From JALEFZ01 sp039817415 (GTDB taxonomy: Bacteria; Bacteroidota; Bacteroidia; J057), in assembly GCA_039817415.1 (NCBI GenBank), contig JBCBVV010000004.1:1-64000 (forward strand): DNA of 64,000 nucleotides, given 5' to 3'. Both the position numbers and the translations under genes were made by a program. Below the pieces are notes generated by a model. The model searched no databases and was not told the origin of the DNA. It worked only from the letters and a program-made list of their open reading frames with translations. This document shows positions 16,890-26,450 of the stretch, in pieces; position 1 is the first letter of the stretch, and every line of letters begins with the position of its first letter.

Positions 16890-17681
16890 ATGAAAAATCT
16901 GATCCTACCTTTTCACATACTTTATTCGATTTATACCTACACGATGTATTTCATCCTGATGGTCCCCGTCATCCTGATCTTTTTTCCGGTTGGCCTAATT
17001 CCGAGAAACAGGAGAATGATCATTGTATTCTACATCAACACCATTTGGTTTAGTACATGGGGGCTGTTAACGGGTATTTTCATGCGTTCCAAAGGCCTTG
17101 AAAAGATAGAAAGGGGAAAAGATTATGTCATGATATCTAACCATGTCAACATGATGGACATGAATATGATCGGCTCTATGATCAAACATCCTTTTCAGCC
17201 CTTGATCAAAAAGGAGTTGCTAAGCATACCTCTTTTTGGGATGCTATTTCGTAAAACTGCAGTTGCCGTAGACAGATCAAGTCCGGAGAGTCGTAGGGCT
17301 TCCTTTAATACAATGTCTTCTCGCTTGGATGAAGGAACTTCTGTGGTATTTTTTCCAGAAGGGACAAGAAATACCACAAAAGCTCCCCTAGGCCCCTTTT
17401 ATGCGGGAGCATTCAGGCTTGCGGTTGCCAATGAGGTTCCTATTGTTCCCTTGTTATTGATCGATGTTAGAAAAGTCCAAAAACCAGGTTCATGGTTGAT
17501 TCAACCTGGAATAGTAGAAATGCATGTCGGCGATCCCATTCCAACCAAAGGATTGACAGCAGAAGATGTTCCTGACTTGATGAAACGTATCCACCAGCTC
17601 TATTGGGACTATTTAATAGAGCATGATGAAGTATTCAAAGATTTTGAAGGCGAAAAGGTGGCTGCCTTGACTGGAAAATAA
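16890..17681 (+). CDS. 1-acyl-sn-glycerol-3-phosphate acyltransferase (PlsC-like)
   Basis: 263 residues. Two N-terminal hydrophobic segments (about 12-36 and 43-63) are followed by the acyltransferase motifs: NHVNMMD (catalytic His85, Asp90), a 'VDRSSPESRR' block (about 128-137) and FPEGTR (155-160), then 'PIVPLLL'. It transfers an acyl group to lysophosphatidic acid in phospholipid synthesis, at the inner membrane. It is monocistronic, with 20 bp to the convergent dnaJ-like gene. Confidence 0.9.
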   Translation: MKNLILPFHILYSIYTYTMYFILMVPVILIFFPVGLIPRNRRMIIVFYINTIWFSTWGLLTGIFMRSKGLEKIERGKDYVMISNHVNMMDMNMIGSMIKHPFQPLIKKELLSIPLFGMLFRKTAVAVDRSSPESRRASFNTMSSRLDEGTSVVFFPEGTRNTTKAPLGPFYAGAFRLAVANEVPIVPLLLIDVRKVQKPGSWLIQPGIVEMHVGDPIPTKGLTAEDVPDLMKRIHQLYWDYLIEHDEVFKDFEGEKVAALTGK

Positions 17682-17701
17682 TCCGCTCGGTAGCTACTTT
17701 C

Positions 17702-18571
17702 CTACAATCCCCTTTTCTCTAATTCTTTGAAAAGGGCCTTTTCCTCTTCGTTGAGTCGACGAGGGACGATGATTTTTACCTTGACAAAGAGATCACCAAA
17801 GAAACCTGGATCTTCATAAATAGGCATCCCCAAGCCTTTGAGTTTCAATTGTTCTCCATTCTGTGTACCGGGAGGGATGGTAATTGACATCTTTCCCTTA
17901 AAAGTCTCTACTTGTACTTTCCTTCCCAACACAGCTGCGGTAATGGGAACATGAACCGAACGAAGGAGGTGGTTTCCCTTTCGTTTGTATTCACCTTGAT
18001 CTTGTATCATTACCTTGAGATAGAGATCACCTGGAGGACCTCCATTGGCACCGGCTTGTCCTTGGCCCTTAATTTTTAGGATTTGGCCATCCTGAATTCC
18101 CGGCCTAACCTTTATGCGTAATCTTCTTCCTTCAAAAGTGAGGATGGTAGACAATCCCTTGTAGGCTTCTGCCAAGGAGATTTTAATATTGGCATCGTAG
18201 TTTTTACCACGTTTGGCTCCTCGTTTTCCTCCACCAAAGACTTCCTGCCAAAAATTCCCGAATACTGAACCGAATTCTTCTTCCCCTTGGGGAGGTCTTG
18301 GTCCGGAGGGTCTACGCCCTGTGGTGGCGCGTTGATATTGCTGGAAGCGTAGGTAATCGCTTCTTAGCTTATCATATTTTTGTCGATTGTCTTTATCCAG
18401 TAGGATTTCCTTCGCCTCAGAGATCTCTTTAAACCTGGCTTCAGCTTTCTTATCCCCTGGATTTCTATCCGGGTGGTATTGTAGAGCCAGCTTTTTGTAT
18501 AAGGTCCGTAGTTCCTCCTCAGTTGCATTGGGAGAAACGCCCATCACTTTATAATAATCTTTGTAATCCAT
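17702..18571 (-). CDS. DnaJ-like co-chaperone of CbpA type
   Basis: 289 residues. The J domain occupies residues 1-68 with the HPD motif at 33-35 and 'FKEISEAKEIL'. A G/F-poor linker with Arg/Pro/Gly follows (about 80-105), then two substrate-binding beta domains (about 120-280) with 'VRPGIQDGQILKIKGQG' and 'TIPPGTQNGEQLKLKGLG'. The CxxCxGxG zinc-finger repeats of true DnaJ are absent, as in CbpA. It stimulates DnaK ATPase. No dnaK or grpE is nearby. Confidence 0.9.
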   Translation of the reverse strand: MDYKDYYKVMGVSPNATEEELRTLYKKLALQYHPDRNPGDKKAEARFKEISEAKEILLDKDNRQKYDKLRSDYLRFQQYQRATTGRRPSGPRPPQGEEEFGSVFGNFWQEVFGGGKRGAKRGKNYDANIKISLAEAYKGLSTILTFEGRRLRIKVRPGIQDGQILKIKGQGQAGANGGPPGDLYLKVMIQDQGEYKRKGNHLLRSVHVPITAAVLGRKVQVETFKGKMSITIPPGTQNGEQLKLKGLGMPIYEDPGFFGDLFVKVKIIVPRRLNEEEKALFKELEKRGL

Positions 18572-18713
18572 CGCTGAGACAAGATATTAAATTCTTTACG
18601 TTCAGGGAACAGTCTTCTTTTATTCCTTTTAAGGATTTTCGCCATTATCCAAATATTGATACTGTCCTTGCTCAGGGGTTTTGTCTACCTCAATTTTGTT
18701 AATTTGTCCGAAA

Positions 18714-20498
18714 ATGAAACCAATTTCAGCTATACGGATAGAATTCCCGCCTAAGTGGGTATGGGCTTTCTCCCTGATCACCACGCTGTTCTACTATAGA
18801 TATGGCATTTACGATCAGATTGAGCAGCTCCCCATCATCATGCGGGCCATGGACAGCAGTTACTTACAAAATGATTTTTTTGTGGAAGCATCGGCTGGTT
18901 TTGGTCCAAGATATTATTACAGTCAATTAATTGCCAACATAGCTTCTTTCATAGGTTTGCCCTTGAGTATGTTTCTCCTCACCCTCCTTTCACAAGCAGG
19001 AATAGCTTGGGTTTCTTGGGCCGCAGGAAAATCTCTTTTCCCCGAGCAAGAATATTCAGGTCTATGGGCGGCGGCTCTTTGTATGTCTGTACAAACTGTT
19101 CAGATTGGCTCGGACAACACGGTTTATGAACTCTATTTGATTCCAGGTATGCTCATTGCACCGCTGGTGTTAGGGAGTATTTGGAAGGCTTGGGAAGGGA
19201 ATTTGGTCCTGGCTGCCATTGGGGCTGGTTTGGCCTCTCTAGTCCATGTTCTTTATGGCTTGGAAGTCGGCTTATTGGTATTGGGAAGTGCATTTTTGAT
19301 GAATCCATCCTCCCTTGCCCTATGGAAGAAATTGATCCCATCAGGCCTTATTCTTTTGGCCTTTGGATCACTGACCCTTATTCCTTATTTGTCGCTCCCC
19401 AAAAGCCTTGAAAATGGGGAGTTTGTAGACATCATTGCACACTTTAGGCATCCCCATCATTACATCCCTTCCTACATTCTTTCCGATTGGGGGAATATCC
19501 TGTTTGGTGTTTGTTGGCTTGGAATTGGCCTGCTCGCTTTTCGCAGCAGAAAAAGAATTACCCAAGGAAAAGACAGTCGAGGAGTATTTATCCGAAATTT
19601 CTTTTGGCTGATTCTTTTGGCTGCCTTTACGGGTTGGCTCATGGTCGAGATATTTCCAAGTAGGTTATTTACTACCGCACAGACCTGGCGATTGTTAAAC
19701 CTCCTCAAATGGATGGCAGTGATCTTATTGGCTGGACAGATTTCAATATTCATAAACAGCTGGGATACTTCTGCTTATGTTTCCACTTACCTCAGCTTTC
19801 TGACGCCCTTTACAGCCTTCGCTCAGTCATTTCGAATTCAATCTTCCAGATTCCCATCCTTTTGGCTAGGGATACTAGGAATAGGGGGAGCTGGGGTTCT
19901 CCTTCTATTTGGGAAAATAACCCTTACTGGAATCGGACTTAGCTTGCTTTATACCCTTTGGCTAAGCTTGATCATGAGGAAAGATTGGCGGTTTTGGGCA
20001 AATGGTCTTTTTTTGGCTTGCCTTCTCTTTACAGCAGCTCAATTGACCCTTCTTCCTGGGCAGCTACCCAATAGCCTTGAAAAATATGCCTCAAAAGCTT
20101 TTAGGCCTTCGATTTTCCAGCCACCCTACGAAGAGGAAGTCATTGAATTCTCCAATTGGCTAAGAGAGCATAGTCCAAAAGATGCGGTTGTACTTGCACC
20201 TCCTCGTTTTGGGGGTGTCCGAATTCTAGGGCAAAGAGCACTGGTAGCTGATTTTAAGGCCTTCCCTTTTGGGGATGAGGCTATCAAGAGTTGGTACCAA
20301 CGTTGTCTGATGGTTTATGGAAAAAATTATGAAGAAAAGGATAGACTAAGTTTCTATCAAAAACTAGGACCTGAACAATTGTCTGCTATTCATCAAAAAT
20401 ATCCCTTCGATTATGCCATCATTGGCAAAAACAAGTTGTTGAGTTGGGAGGTTCTTTTAGTTGGTAAAGAATATGATTTGGTCAAATGGCCTGAATGA
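18714..20498 (+). CDS. Polytopic membrane protein, DUF6798-like
   Basis: 594 residues from ATG 18714; the frame can start 11 codons earlier at a TTG, but the Met start is better placed. About 12 hydrophobic helices span residues about 10-450. A soluble C-terminal portion contains 'FSNWLREHSPKDAVVLAPP' and 'DFKAFPFGDEAIKSWYQR', the pattern I associate with DUF6798 proteins. The overall design resembles GT-C type glycosyltransferases (many TM helices, soluble tail), but no lipid-phosphate-sugar site is certain. It lies 31 bp upstream of the Mrp gene. Confidence 0.7.
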   Translation: MKPISAIRIEFPPKWVWAFSLITTLFYYRYGIYDQIEQLPIIMRAMDSSYLQNDFFVEASAGFGPRYYYSQLIANIASFIGLPLSMFLLTLLSQAGIAWVSWAAGKSLFPEQEYSGLWAAALCMSVQTVQIGSDNTVYELYLIPGMLIAPLVLGSIWKAWEGNLVLAAIGAGLASLVHVLYGLEVGLLVLGSAFLMNPSSLALWKKLIPSGLILLAFGSLTLIPYLSLPKSLENGEFVDIIAHFRHPHHYIPSYILSDWGNILFGVCWLGIGLLAFRSRKRITQGKDSRGVFIRNFFWLILLAAFTGWLMVEIFPSRLFTTAQTWRLLNLLKWMAVILLAGQISIFINSWDTSAYVSTYLSFLTPFTAFAQSFRIQSSRFPSFWLGILGIGGAGVLLLFGKITLTGIGLSLLYTLWLSLIMRKDWRFWANGLFLACLLFTAAQLTLLPGQLPNSLEKYASKAFRPSIFQPPYEEEVIEFSNWLREHSPKDAVVLAPPRFGGVRILGQRALVADFKAFPFGDEAIKSWYQRCLMVYGKNYEEKDRLSFYQKLGPEQLSAIHQKYPFDYAIIGKNKLLSWEVLLVGKEYDLVKWPE

Positions 20499-20529
20499 GG
20501 AACGACCGCTAATTTTCTATATTTACGAC

Positions 20530-21639
20530 ATGCTATTCAACAAGGATAAAGGAATTACTGAAAAGAAAGTCTTGGCTGCCCTTAGCCATGTAGATGACCC
20601 AGACTTGAAAAAGGATCTGGTAACGCTGGGCATGATCAAGGATATCAAAATAAAGGGTAAAAAGGTTGATTTTACGGTGGTCTTGACCACACCTGCCTGC
20701 CCCATGAAAGATGCCATCCAAAATGCGTGTATCAATGCTGTAAAGTTGATGGTAGACAAGGAGGCCGAAGTGAATGTCAACATGACAGCTCAGGTGGTAA
20801 AGGACATGAATAACCAGGTCTTGCCCGGCGTCAAAAATGTAATTGCGATTTCCTCTGGTAAAGGAGGTGTAGGAAAATCTACCGTTTCCGCCAACCTAGC
20901 CATTGCACTTGCCCAAAGTGGTGCCAAAGTAGGATTAATCGATGCAGATATCTACGGGCCCAGCATACCTATCATGTTTGGCTTCGAAAATGAGCGTCCC
21001 ACCCTAGAAAAAGTCAATGGACGAGATTTGTTAGTTCCTTTCGAGCGCCATGGCGTCAAATTGATGTCAATTGGAGTATTGGTGAGAAGCGAGCAAGCTG
21101 TTGTATGGCGAGGTCCTATGGCTTCTAAAGCTTTACGTCAGCTCATATTTGATACCAATTGGGGTGAAATTGACTATCTCCTGGTGGACCTTCCTCCTGG
21201 AACGGGCGACATTCATTTGACCCTTGTTCAGGCATTACCTGTAACTGGAGCTGTCGTGGTTACCACCCCCCAACAAGTGGCGGTTTCGGATGCGAGAAAA
21301 GGAGCAGATATGTTCCAACTGGCTCAAATTCAAGTTCCTTTATTAGGTGTCATTGAAAACATGGCCTATTTCGTTCCCTTTGATCAACCAGAGAAGAAAT
21401 ACTACATCTTTGGTGAAGGAGGAGGAAAAAGATTAGCTGAAGCCACTGGCATTCCATTGTTAGGAGAAATCCCAATGAGAGAAAAAATGGCAGAGCGAGC
21501 CGACAAGGGTAGTCCAGCCATTCTGGGAGAGGATGAAATCCTAAAGACAGCCATCACAAACCTATCCCAAAGACTGGCACAGGAAGTAGCTATCAGAGTA
21601 GCCACACAACCTCCTACATCTAAGGTGAACATGAGCTAA
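20530..21639 (+). CDS. Mrp/ApbC/NBP35-family Fe-S carrier P-loop ATPase
   Basis: 369 residues from ATG 20530 (a TTG 69 bp upstream is in the previous gene and is rejected). The N-terminal MIP18/DUF59 domain spans about 8-90 with 'DPDLKKDLVTLGMI' and 'TTPACPMKD'. The deviant Walker A GKGGVGKST is at about 110-118, followed by 'DADIYGPSIP', 'LLVDLPPGTGDIHLT' and 'TTPQQVAVSDARKGADMF'. It delivers Fe-S clusters to apo-proteins; the typical CxxC near the C-terminus is not evident here. Housekeeping gene. Confidence 0.9.
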   Translation: MLFNKDKGITEKKVLAALSHVDDPDLKKDLVTLGMIKDIKIKGKKVDFTVVLTTPACPMKDAIQNACINAVKLMVDKEAEVNVNMTAQVVKDMNNQVLPGVKNVIAISSGKGGVGKSTVSANLAIALAQSGAKVGLIDADIYGPSIPIMFGFENERPTLEKVNGRDLLVPFERHGVKLMSIGVLVRSEQAVVWRGPMASKALRQLIFDTNWGEIDYLLVDLPPGTGDIHLTLVQALPVTGAVVVTTPQQVAVSDARKGADMFQLAQIQVPLLGVIENMAYFVPFDQPEKKYYIFGEGGGKRLAEATGIPLLGEIPMREKMAERADKGSPAILGEDEILKTAITNLSQRLAQEVAIRVATQPPTSKVNMS

Positions 21640-21724
21640 ATATAAATTTTCCTATATTCGAAGGCTCCCTTTAGGTACGATTGAGATGGACTCTCCTGAA
21701 TTGATTCAGGCTAACAAACTCGTC

Positions 21725-23050
21725 ATGAAAAAAATCGTCCTATTTTTCTTCCTTGGCTCAATGCTCTCTTGCAGCTTATGGGCACAAAGAGATCCGCTAA
21801 AGTGGCCATTTGCAGATACCTCTATATGGAATATGCCTATAGGGGATCAGGCTGTATATATCCCTGCTTTAATCGAACCCGCTCAGGCTTGGGGGATGAC
21901 CGTGGATGAGGATATTCTATTCTTAGATGCTCAAGCCCCTCTACTCCCTGTCATGACAAACTATGCAGGCTGGGATGGGAGCAAAGACAGATGTGTTGAG
22001 GAGGGACCCATGCTCTTTCAAGCCCCCATTCCAGATAGTTTTTTTGTAAGTCCTTCTACTTGGGACGGGCTTACCCCAAACTCTGGGGCTGCCTTTCTCA
22101 TGCGAGATGGGCAAACGATCAAGCAGACCCAGCCCTTTTCGAGATGTTTCGACAGCATAGCCACCTCCCAATTCGTCCCTTCTGATGTAAATTTATTCGG
22201 AGAAGGAATAACAGGCGCACATGGAGGATCAGGGCTATCTGCTATGGGTGGGACTTTGCGCCTAGGCGAATTGGACGATCCCTCAGATACCATTAGGCAT
22301 GTCATGAAGGTAAATCTTTTTGCTGCTCGCAACCTATTTTACGATCTACAAACAGAGGGCTATCGTTGGCCAGCTTTGAGGGCAGACGGTTATGCTCCTT
22401 CAGTCTATTATACCCAACGAACCCTCGACACGGTAAAAGCATGTAGAATGGGGGCATTGTTGGCTCTCCGTGCTGACCTTCAGCTAGATAGCCTAAAACT
22501 AGAAACACAGCCCGCTCGAATTTTAGCCCTTGCTTTTCAGCAATATGGAGCTTACGTAGTGGATGATACTTATTGGGAAGTCTACGCCATGTGCACAGAA
22601 TGGTCTCCTAAAGGAAGATTTGTTGATGAGTTCGAGCAAGCTTGGGGCTATTCCTTTTCCGAAGCCAATAAGAATACTCCTTGGACCAGAGATATGGCTA
22701 AAATTTTTGCTGCCCTCCATGTAGTAGACAACAACACACCAAACAATAAAGGCGGCGGGGGAAACCCTATCGCCCCCATGGCTCCTCCTTTTCTAACCAC
22801 ACAGCTACCCTCCATTTCCTCCCCTTCTAAGGTAAATTGGCGCAAAATCGGGGACTTCATTCATGTAGATAAACCTTTCCATTCGCATGAAACACTCGTC
22901 CAATTGATTGATCTGCAGGGTAGAACAATCTTTACAGCCCAAGCGAAAGAAGAAGCCCTACAGATTCCCATTCCTTCTACAAGAGGTGTATATTTACTCA
23001 GAATTCAATCCAAGTGGGAGAGTCAGCAACACAAACTCGTTCTTCCATGA
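21725..23050 (+). CDS. Secreted protein with T9SS sorting domain, unknown catalytic region
   Basis: 441 residues from ATG 21725, which begins the signal peptide (MKKIVLF...LWAQ). The main domain (about 20-330) is rich in Trp, Pro and Gly and holds 'DTSIWNMPIG', 'HGGSGLSAMGGTLRLGEL' and 'RHVMKVNLFAARNLF', a pattern also seen in secreted proteins of other phyla, but I cannot name the enzyme class. The last 75 residues are a T9SS-type sorting domain ('GRTIFTAQ', 'TRGVYLLRIQS', terminal 'HKLVLP'). Probably an exported hydrolase or lyase; function not established. Confidence 0.75.
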   Translation: MKKIVLFFFLGSMLSCSLWAQRDPLKWPFADTSIWNMPIGDQAVYIPALIEPAQAWGMTVDEDILFLDAQAPLLPVMTNYAGWDGSKDRCVEEGPMLFQAPIPDSFFVSPSTWDGLTPNSGAAFLMRDGQTIKQTQPFSRCFDSIATSQFVPSDVNLFGEGITGAHGGSGLSAMGGTLRLGELDDPSDTIRHVMKVNLFAARNLFYDLQTEGYRWPALRADGYAPSVYYTQRTLDTVKACRMGALLALRADLQLDSLKLETQPARILALAFQQYGAYVVDDTYWEVYAMCTEWSPKGRFVDEFEQAWGYSFSEANKNTPWTRDMAKIFAALHVVDNNTPNNKGGGGNPIAPMAPPFLTTQLPSISSPSKVNWRKIGDFIHVDKPFHSHETLVQLIDLQGRTIFTAQAKEEALQIPIPSTRGVYLLRIQSKWESQQHKLVLP

Positions 23051-23096
23051 TTTGAATTCAGCTTTCTATTCATCCCTATCAATTATATCACCACCT

Positions 23097-24050
23097 ATGA
23101 AATCCATCATCTGTTCAAGTCTGATCTTACTTCTCATGTTAAGTTGCCAAAGTAATACAGCTGGCAAGAAAGAAAGTGAGGAAGAATCTGTTCTGAATGT
23201 ATACAAGGGGCGTGTTATTAGAATTGACAGCTTTCAATCGGAATATGTAACTGCAAGAAACGTTGATGTGTGGTTACCAGAAAACTACAAGAAACTCAAG
23301 CGCTATCCTGTTCTTTATATGCATGATGGCCAGATGCTATTCGATTCTACCACCACATGGAATGGACAAGAATGGGCAGTAGATGAAGTAGCGCATCAAT
23401 TGATGGCAGAAGGCAAGGTCGATCCCTTCATCGTGGTTGGTGTGTGGAATGGAGGACCTACAAGACATGTCGATTATTTCCCAAGAAAACCTTTCGAAAG
23501 CCTTCCAAAGGATTTTAAAGATTCTCTTTTGGCTACCTACAAACGTCCAGGACAAGAAAATCTCTTCGTCAGTGAGTTGAAATCTGATTCTTATCTCAAG
23601 TTTCTAGTTAAGGAGCTCAAACCCTACATAGACGAAAACTTCAATACCAAGAAGAAGGCAAAAGATACCTACATAGCAGGTTCGAGCATGGGAGGCTTGA
23701 TTTCATGGTATGCCATCTGTGAATACCCAGAAGTATTTGGGGCAGCTGCCTGCCTGTCTACCCATTGGCCAGGTATCTTTCAAAATGAAGGAAATCCTAT
23801 TCCCCAAGCCTTTGCCTCTTACCTAGAGAATAACCTTCCTGATCCCAAATCCCATAAAATTTATTTTGACTATGGTACCGAAACCCTTGATGCCATGTAT
23901 CCAGCCCACCAGAAAAAGGTAGACAACATCATGGAGGAGAAAGGATATGTAGAGGAGAACTGGAAAACGCTCGTTTTTGAAGGAGAGAATCACTCTGAGA
24001 ATGCCTGGCAAAGAAGGCTACATATCCCGCTTGAATTTATCATGAATTGA
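23097..24050 (+). CDS. Esterase-family alpha/beta hydrolase lipoprotein
   Basis: 317 residues from ATG 23097. Lipobox LMLS-Cys (about residue 17) marks it as a lipoprotein. The putative esterase (esterase D/enterochelin-esterase-like) domain has 'RNVDVWLPENY', 'YPVLYMHDGQMLF', the nucleophile elbow GSSMGG, 'DYGTETLDAMYP' (Asp) and 'EGENHSENAW' (His). It would hydrolyse esters at the cell envelope. The spacing of 46 bp suggests a unit with the preceding T9SS protein gene. Confidence 0.85.
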   Translation: MKSIICSSLILLLMLSCQSNTAGKKESEEESVLNVYKGRVIRIDSFQSEYVTARNVDVWLPENYKKLKRYPVLYMHDGQMLFDSTTTWNGQEWAVDEVAHQLMAEGKVDPFIVVGVWNGGPTRHVDYFPRKPFESLPKDFKDSLLATYKRPGQENLFVSELKSDSYLKFLVKELKPYIDENFNTKKKAKDTYIAGSSMGGLISWYAICEYPEVFGAAACLSTHWPGIFQNEGNPIPQAFASYLENNLPDPKSHKIYFDYGTETLDAMYPAHQKKVDNIMEEKGYVEENWKTLVFEGENHSENAWQRRLHIPLEFIMN

Positions 24051-24137
24051 GCAACTTCCGCTAAAGCAGAAAAAGACTCATCACGTAAAGCTTGGTAGCA
24101 CAGACGTCAAAGAAACATTTGACAATCCTTTTGTTCT

Positions 24138-24731
24138 ATGAAGCTTTCAGACACGATTTTCACCTACCATTCACTTTCAGAAAAACAGGGTATCTACTTG
24201 TCGCAAAAAGTAGATCCCTTTTCCATTACTGAAGCCCATACAGAGGCGATATGGAATCTTCACCCAGAGGAATTTCATGAGCTGCACATCCACGGCAGGA
24301 AGGTCAAGACCCCTCGCTGGCAGCAAGCATATGGTCGCAATTACCAGTATTCAGGCTCGAGGAACAATGCACTCCCTATTCCTACTTCGATGAAGCCTTT
24401 CATGGATTGGTGCCAACAACATATCGACCATAGCTTAAATGGGATGTTGTTGAATTGGTATGATGGAGCCTCTTCTCATTATATCGGCGCACATCGGGAT
24501 GATGTTAGGGATCTGGTAGTCAATTCCCCGATTGTTACCATTTCACTAGGGGAAGAAAGGAAGTTCAGAATGCGACCTTATAAAGAGGAAGGCTTTCACG
24601 ACTTCACCATTTGTCATGGAGATGTGCTTGTCATTCCTTGGGAAACCAACCTACGATGGACACATGAGGTTCCCTCCTTCAAAAAATATCAGGGTAAGCG
24701 TATTTCTGTTACGCTAAGGGCCTTTAAGTAA
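24138..24731 (+). CDS. AlkB-like alkylated-nucleic-acid dioxygenase
   Basis: 197 residues. The 2OG/Fe(II) core has His119-x-Asp121 ('GAHRDD'), His176 ('RWTHEVP') and the two arginines of 'RISVTLR' (188, 194). The N-terminal part has the nucleotide-recognition 'KTPRWQQAYG' and 'PFMDWC', like ALKBH2/3-type and bacterial AlkB-like repair enzymes. It removes methyl groups from damaged bases by oxidation. It is not in an ada operon. Confidence 0.85.
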   Translation: MKLSDTIFTYHSLSEKQGIYLSQKVDPFSITEAHTEAIWNLHPEEFHELHIHGRKVKTPRWQQAYGRNYQYSGSRNNALPIPTSMKPFMDWCQQHIDHSLNGMLLNWYDGASSHYIGAHRDDVRDLVVNSPIVTISLGEERKFRMRPYKEEGFHDFTICHGDVLVIPWETNLRWTHEVPSFKKYQGKRISVTLRAFK

Positions 24732-24756
24732 GTCCTAGATGTTATCATTTTATCGA

Positions 24757-24798
24757 GTTGAGGGCCCTCTCTTTTTACTCCCCCAAAAGGGGTAAAAA
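24757..24798 (+). terminator. Two adjacent hairpins after the alkB-like gene
   Basis: A 10-bp palindrome GAGGGCCCTC (24760-24769) is followed by a T-run. A second stem CCCC-AAAA-GGGG (24781-24792) is extended by TTTTTA/TAAAAA pairing. Together they plausibly terminate the gene ending at 24731. Confidence 0.45.
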
Positions 24799-24888
24799 TA
24801 AGTATCCTGCTTTTAGGGCTAGAAAAGGGGCAAACATTCCACCTACCTTAGTGTTCGAATAAAGTAGTAATAACCCTATAACTCGAAA

Positions 24889-25371
24889 ATGATAAAATTT
24901 ACCCAAACTAAACTGGGAATGTGGATGCTCATCCCATTGGCAATTTTCATGGCATCATGTGAAAATACAGCTATTGAGCCTGAGAAAATCTGGTCAGGGG
25001 TCGAGCTTACCTTTGAAAAAGCCGCAGGTACAGACCCAGCCGATGCTGCCAATCAAGATATATTGACAGATAAGGTAGCCATCACACGTGGTAATGGAGG
25101 AGGACAGATCTACAATGCAGTCAGCGAAAGTCAGTCTAACCAAGATGCAAGTCCAGCAGGAACAGAATGGGCCATTGGGACAGTAGAGGATATCAATGAG
25201 TTAGAATTCAAGCCCTTTAGAGCTGCTGTTGAGAACCCCAAGGATGTAGTGGGTAAAAATCTCATTCTTCATCTGATAGAAGATGATGTTTATCTCACTG
25301 TCCGATTTACCAAATGGTCTTCAGGAAATGCAGCAGGAGGGGGATTTGCGTATGTCAGATCTACTCCCTAA
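24889..25371 (+). CDS. Hypothetical lipoprotein
   Basis: 160 residues. A signal sequence ends in lipobox FMAS-Cys24. The mature protein shows 'EKIWSGVELTFEKAAGTDP', a Gly-rich 'RGNGGGQIYN' and a C-terminal 'LTVRFTKWSSGN..GGGFAYVRSTP', a small beta-sandwich pattern. The phrase 'DILTD.VAITRG..GG.IYN' followed by 'SP..TEWA.G' is common in small Bacteroidetes lipoproteins, without known function. It has its own terminator. Confidence 0.65.
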   Translation: MIKFTQTKLGMWMLIPLAIFMASCENTAIEPEKIWSGVELTFEKAAGTDPADAANQDILTDKVAITRGNGGGQIYNAVSESQSNQDASPAGTEWAIGTVEDINELEFKPFRAAVENPKDVVGKNLILHLIEDDVYLTVRFTKWSSGNAAGGGFAYVRSTP

Positions 25372-25402
25372 AAAATAAGGTAGTTGTGTGTAGTAATGTT
25401 TG

Positions 25403-25429
25403 AGCGTAGGCCTACAGCCTACGCTTTTT
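25403..25429 (+). terminator. Intrinsic terminator
   Basis: Bases 25403-25411 and 25417-25425 form a perfect 9-bp stem with loop CTACA and a following T-rich run, ending the lipoprotein gene before the convergent hydrolase gene. Confidence 0.85.
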
Positions 25430-25433
25430 ATTT

Positions 25434-26450
25434 TTATCTGTTTTCTTCAATAAACCTTCTGACTTCCTGTACGAACCTGCTTCCCTCTGTATCATGAGGA
25501 TGGTGGATCGTTTGCTCAAATACAAAAACATCCTTTTTATCGCTGCCAATCTCTTCAAAGGCCACTGCCCCCACCTGTAAAGGGACACTCACATCATACC
25601 TTCCAAAAATCATGAGAGTGGGTAAGGTAATCTCTTGAAGCCTTGGTGTAAGCGAGTAGTCCATTTCACGTGCCTCAGAAACAGGCTGATTGAAGAAATC
25701 AGAAACCGCCCATGTGATGGGATTATTTGCCAATATTGCTTGCGCCAGCTTCTCAATTGTGGTCGTACTCTCAATCACTTCATCCCTTAGCAATAGTTCT
25801 ATGGCTCTAGCTGCCAAGCGCAAGGTAGGCCTGTAAGACGATTCTTCAGAAGGATCGAGTTCATCTACCTCCTCTGATATTGCTGTCCATTCTTCAATTG
25901 AATTCCCAAGGTCTATTTGCTCTTCTGCAATGATCTGAATCCGGGAACCTCTTCTTGCTGTAGCCAAGGGAATATCAGTAGCACCTGCTACATTGATCCA
26001 GCCGGCAAACTGACTCTGATCCTTCAAAAGGGTGGCTCCACTCAACAAACCACCCCAACTATGGCCCATGAGAAATAGATTGATGTCTTCTCCGTATTTT
26101 TCTCTCAATACAGCTGCCAAGGCCAGAACATCCTCGGCCATGAGATCTACAAGGTCCTCAGGTTTGGAATAATGACCTTGTGCCATGCTTTGCCCCCTTT
26201 GGTCAAAATAGACCACTACATAGTCGTCCTCCAAGTTCTGCGAGAATTCCCCATCACGAAAGGCTAAGCCAAAGCTTCCCGCTCCATGTAAAACAATCAA
26301 AAACGTATTTTTAGCTGGATCACCATGAACATGCGCAGGCATATCGGCCCCCTTGTGTCGAACATAAATCACATCACTAATCCTTCCCGTATTGATGATG
26401 ATACATGAAGTAGCCAGTAAGGCAAGGGTAAAGGTTAATAGGTATCTCAT
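25434..26450 (-). CDS. Alpha/beta hydrolase, probable lipoprotein
   Basis: 338 residues. The N-terminus carries lipobox LLATS-Cys16. The oxyanion loop 'LHGAGS' (54-59), 'DQRGQ' (about 83-87), nucleophile elbow GHSWGG (Ser131), 'GRYDVSVP' (Asp) and 'HHPHD' (His) describe a proline-iminopeptidase-like or general alpha/beta hydrolase. The cap region is long and acidic (about 165-240). It overlaps the gene behind it by 4 bp (ATGA), so they are translationally coupled. Confidence 0.85.
   Translation of the reverse strand: MRYLLTFTLALLATSCIIINTGRISDVIYVRHKGADMPAHVHGDPAKNTFLIVLHGAGSFGLAFRDGEFSQNLEDDYVVVYFDQRGQSMAQGHYSKPEDLVDLMAEDVLALAAVLREKYGEDINLFLMGHSWGGLLSGATLLKDQSQFAGWINVAGATDIPLATARRGSRIQIIAEEQIDLGNSIEEWTAISEEVDELDPSEESSYRPTLRLAARAIELLLRDEVIESTTTIEKLAQAILANNPITWAVSDFFNQPVSEAREMDYSLTPRLQEITLPTLMIFGRYDVSVPLQVGAVAFEEIGSDKKDVFVFEQTIHHPHDTEGSRFVQEVRRFIEENR

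Noticed and set aside
20461..20529. TTG start for the Mrp gene inside the previous gene
   Set aside because: The ATG at 20530 fits the family N-terminus and leaves the previous gene intact.
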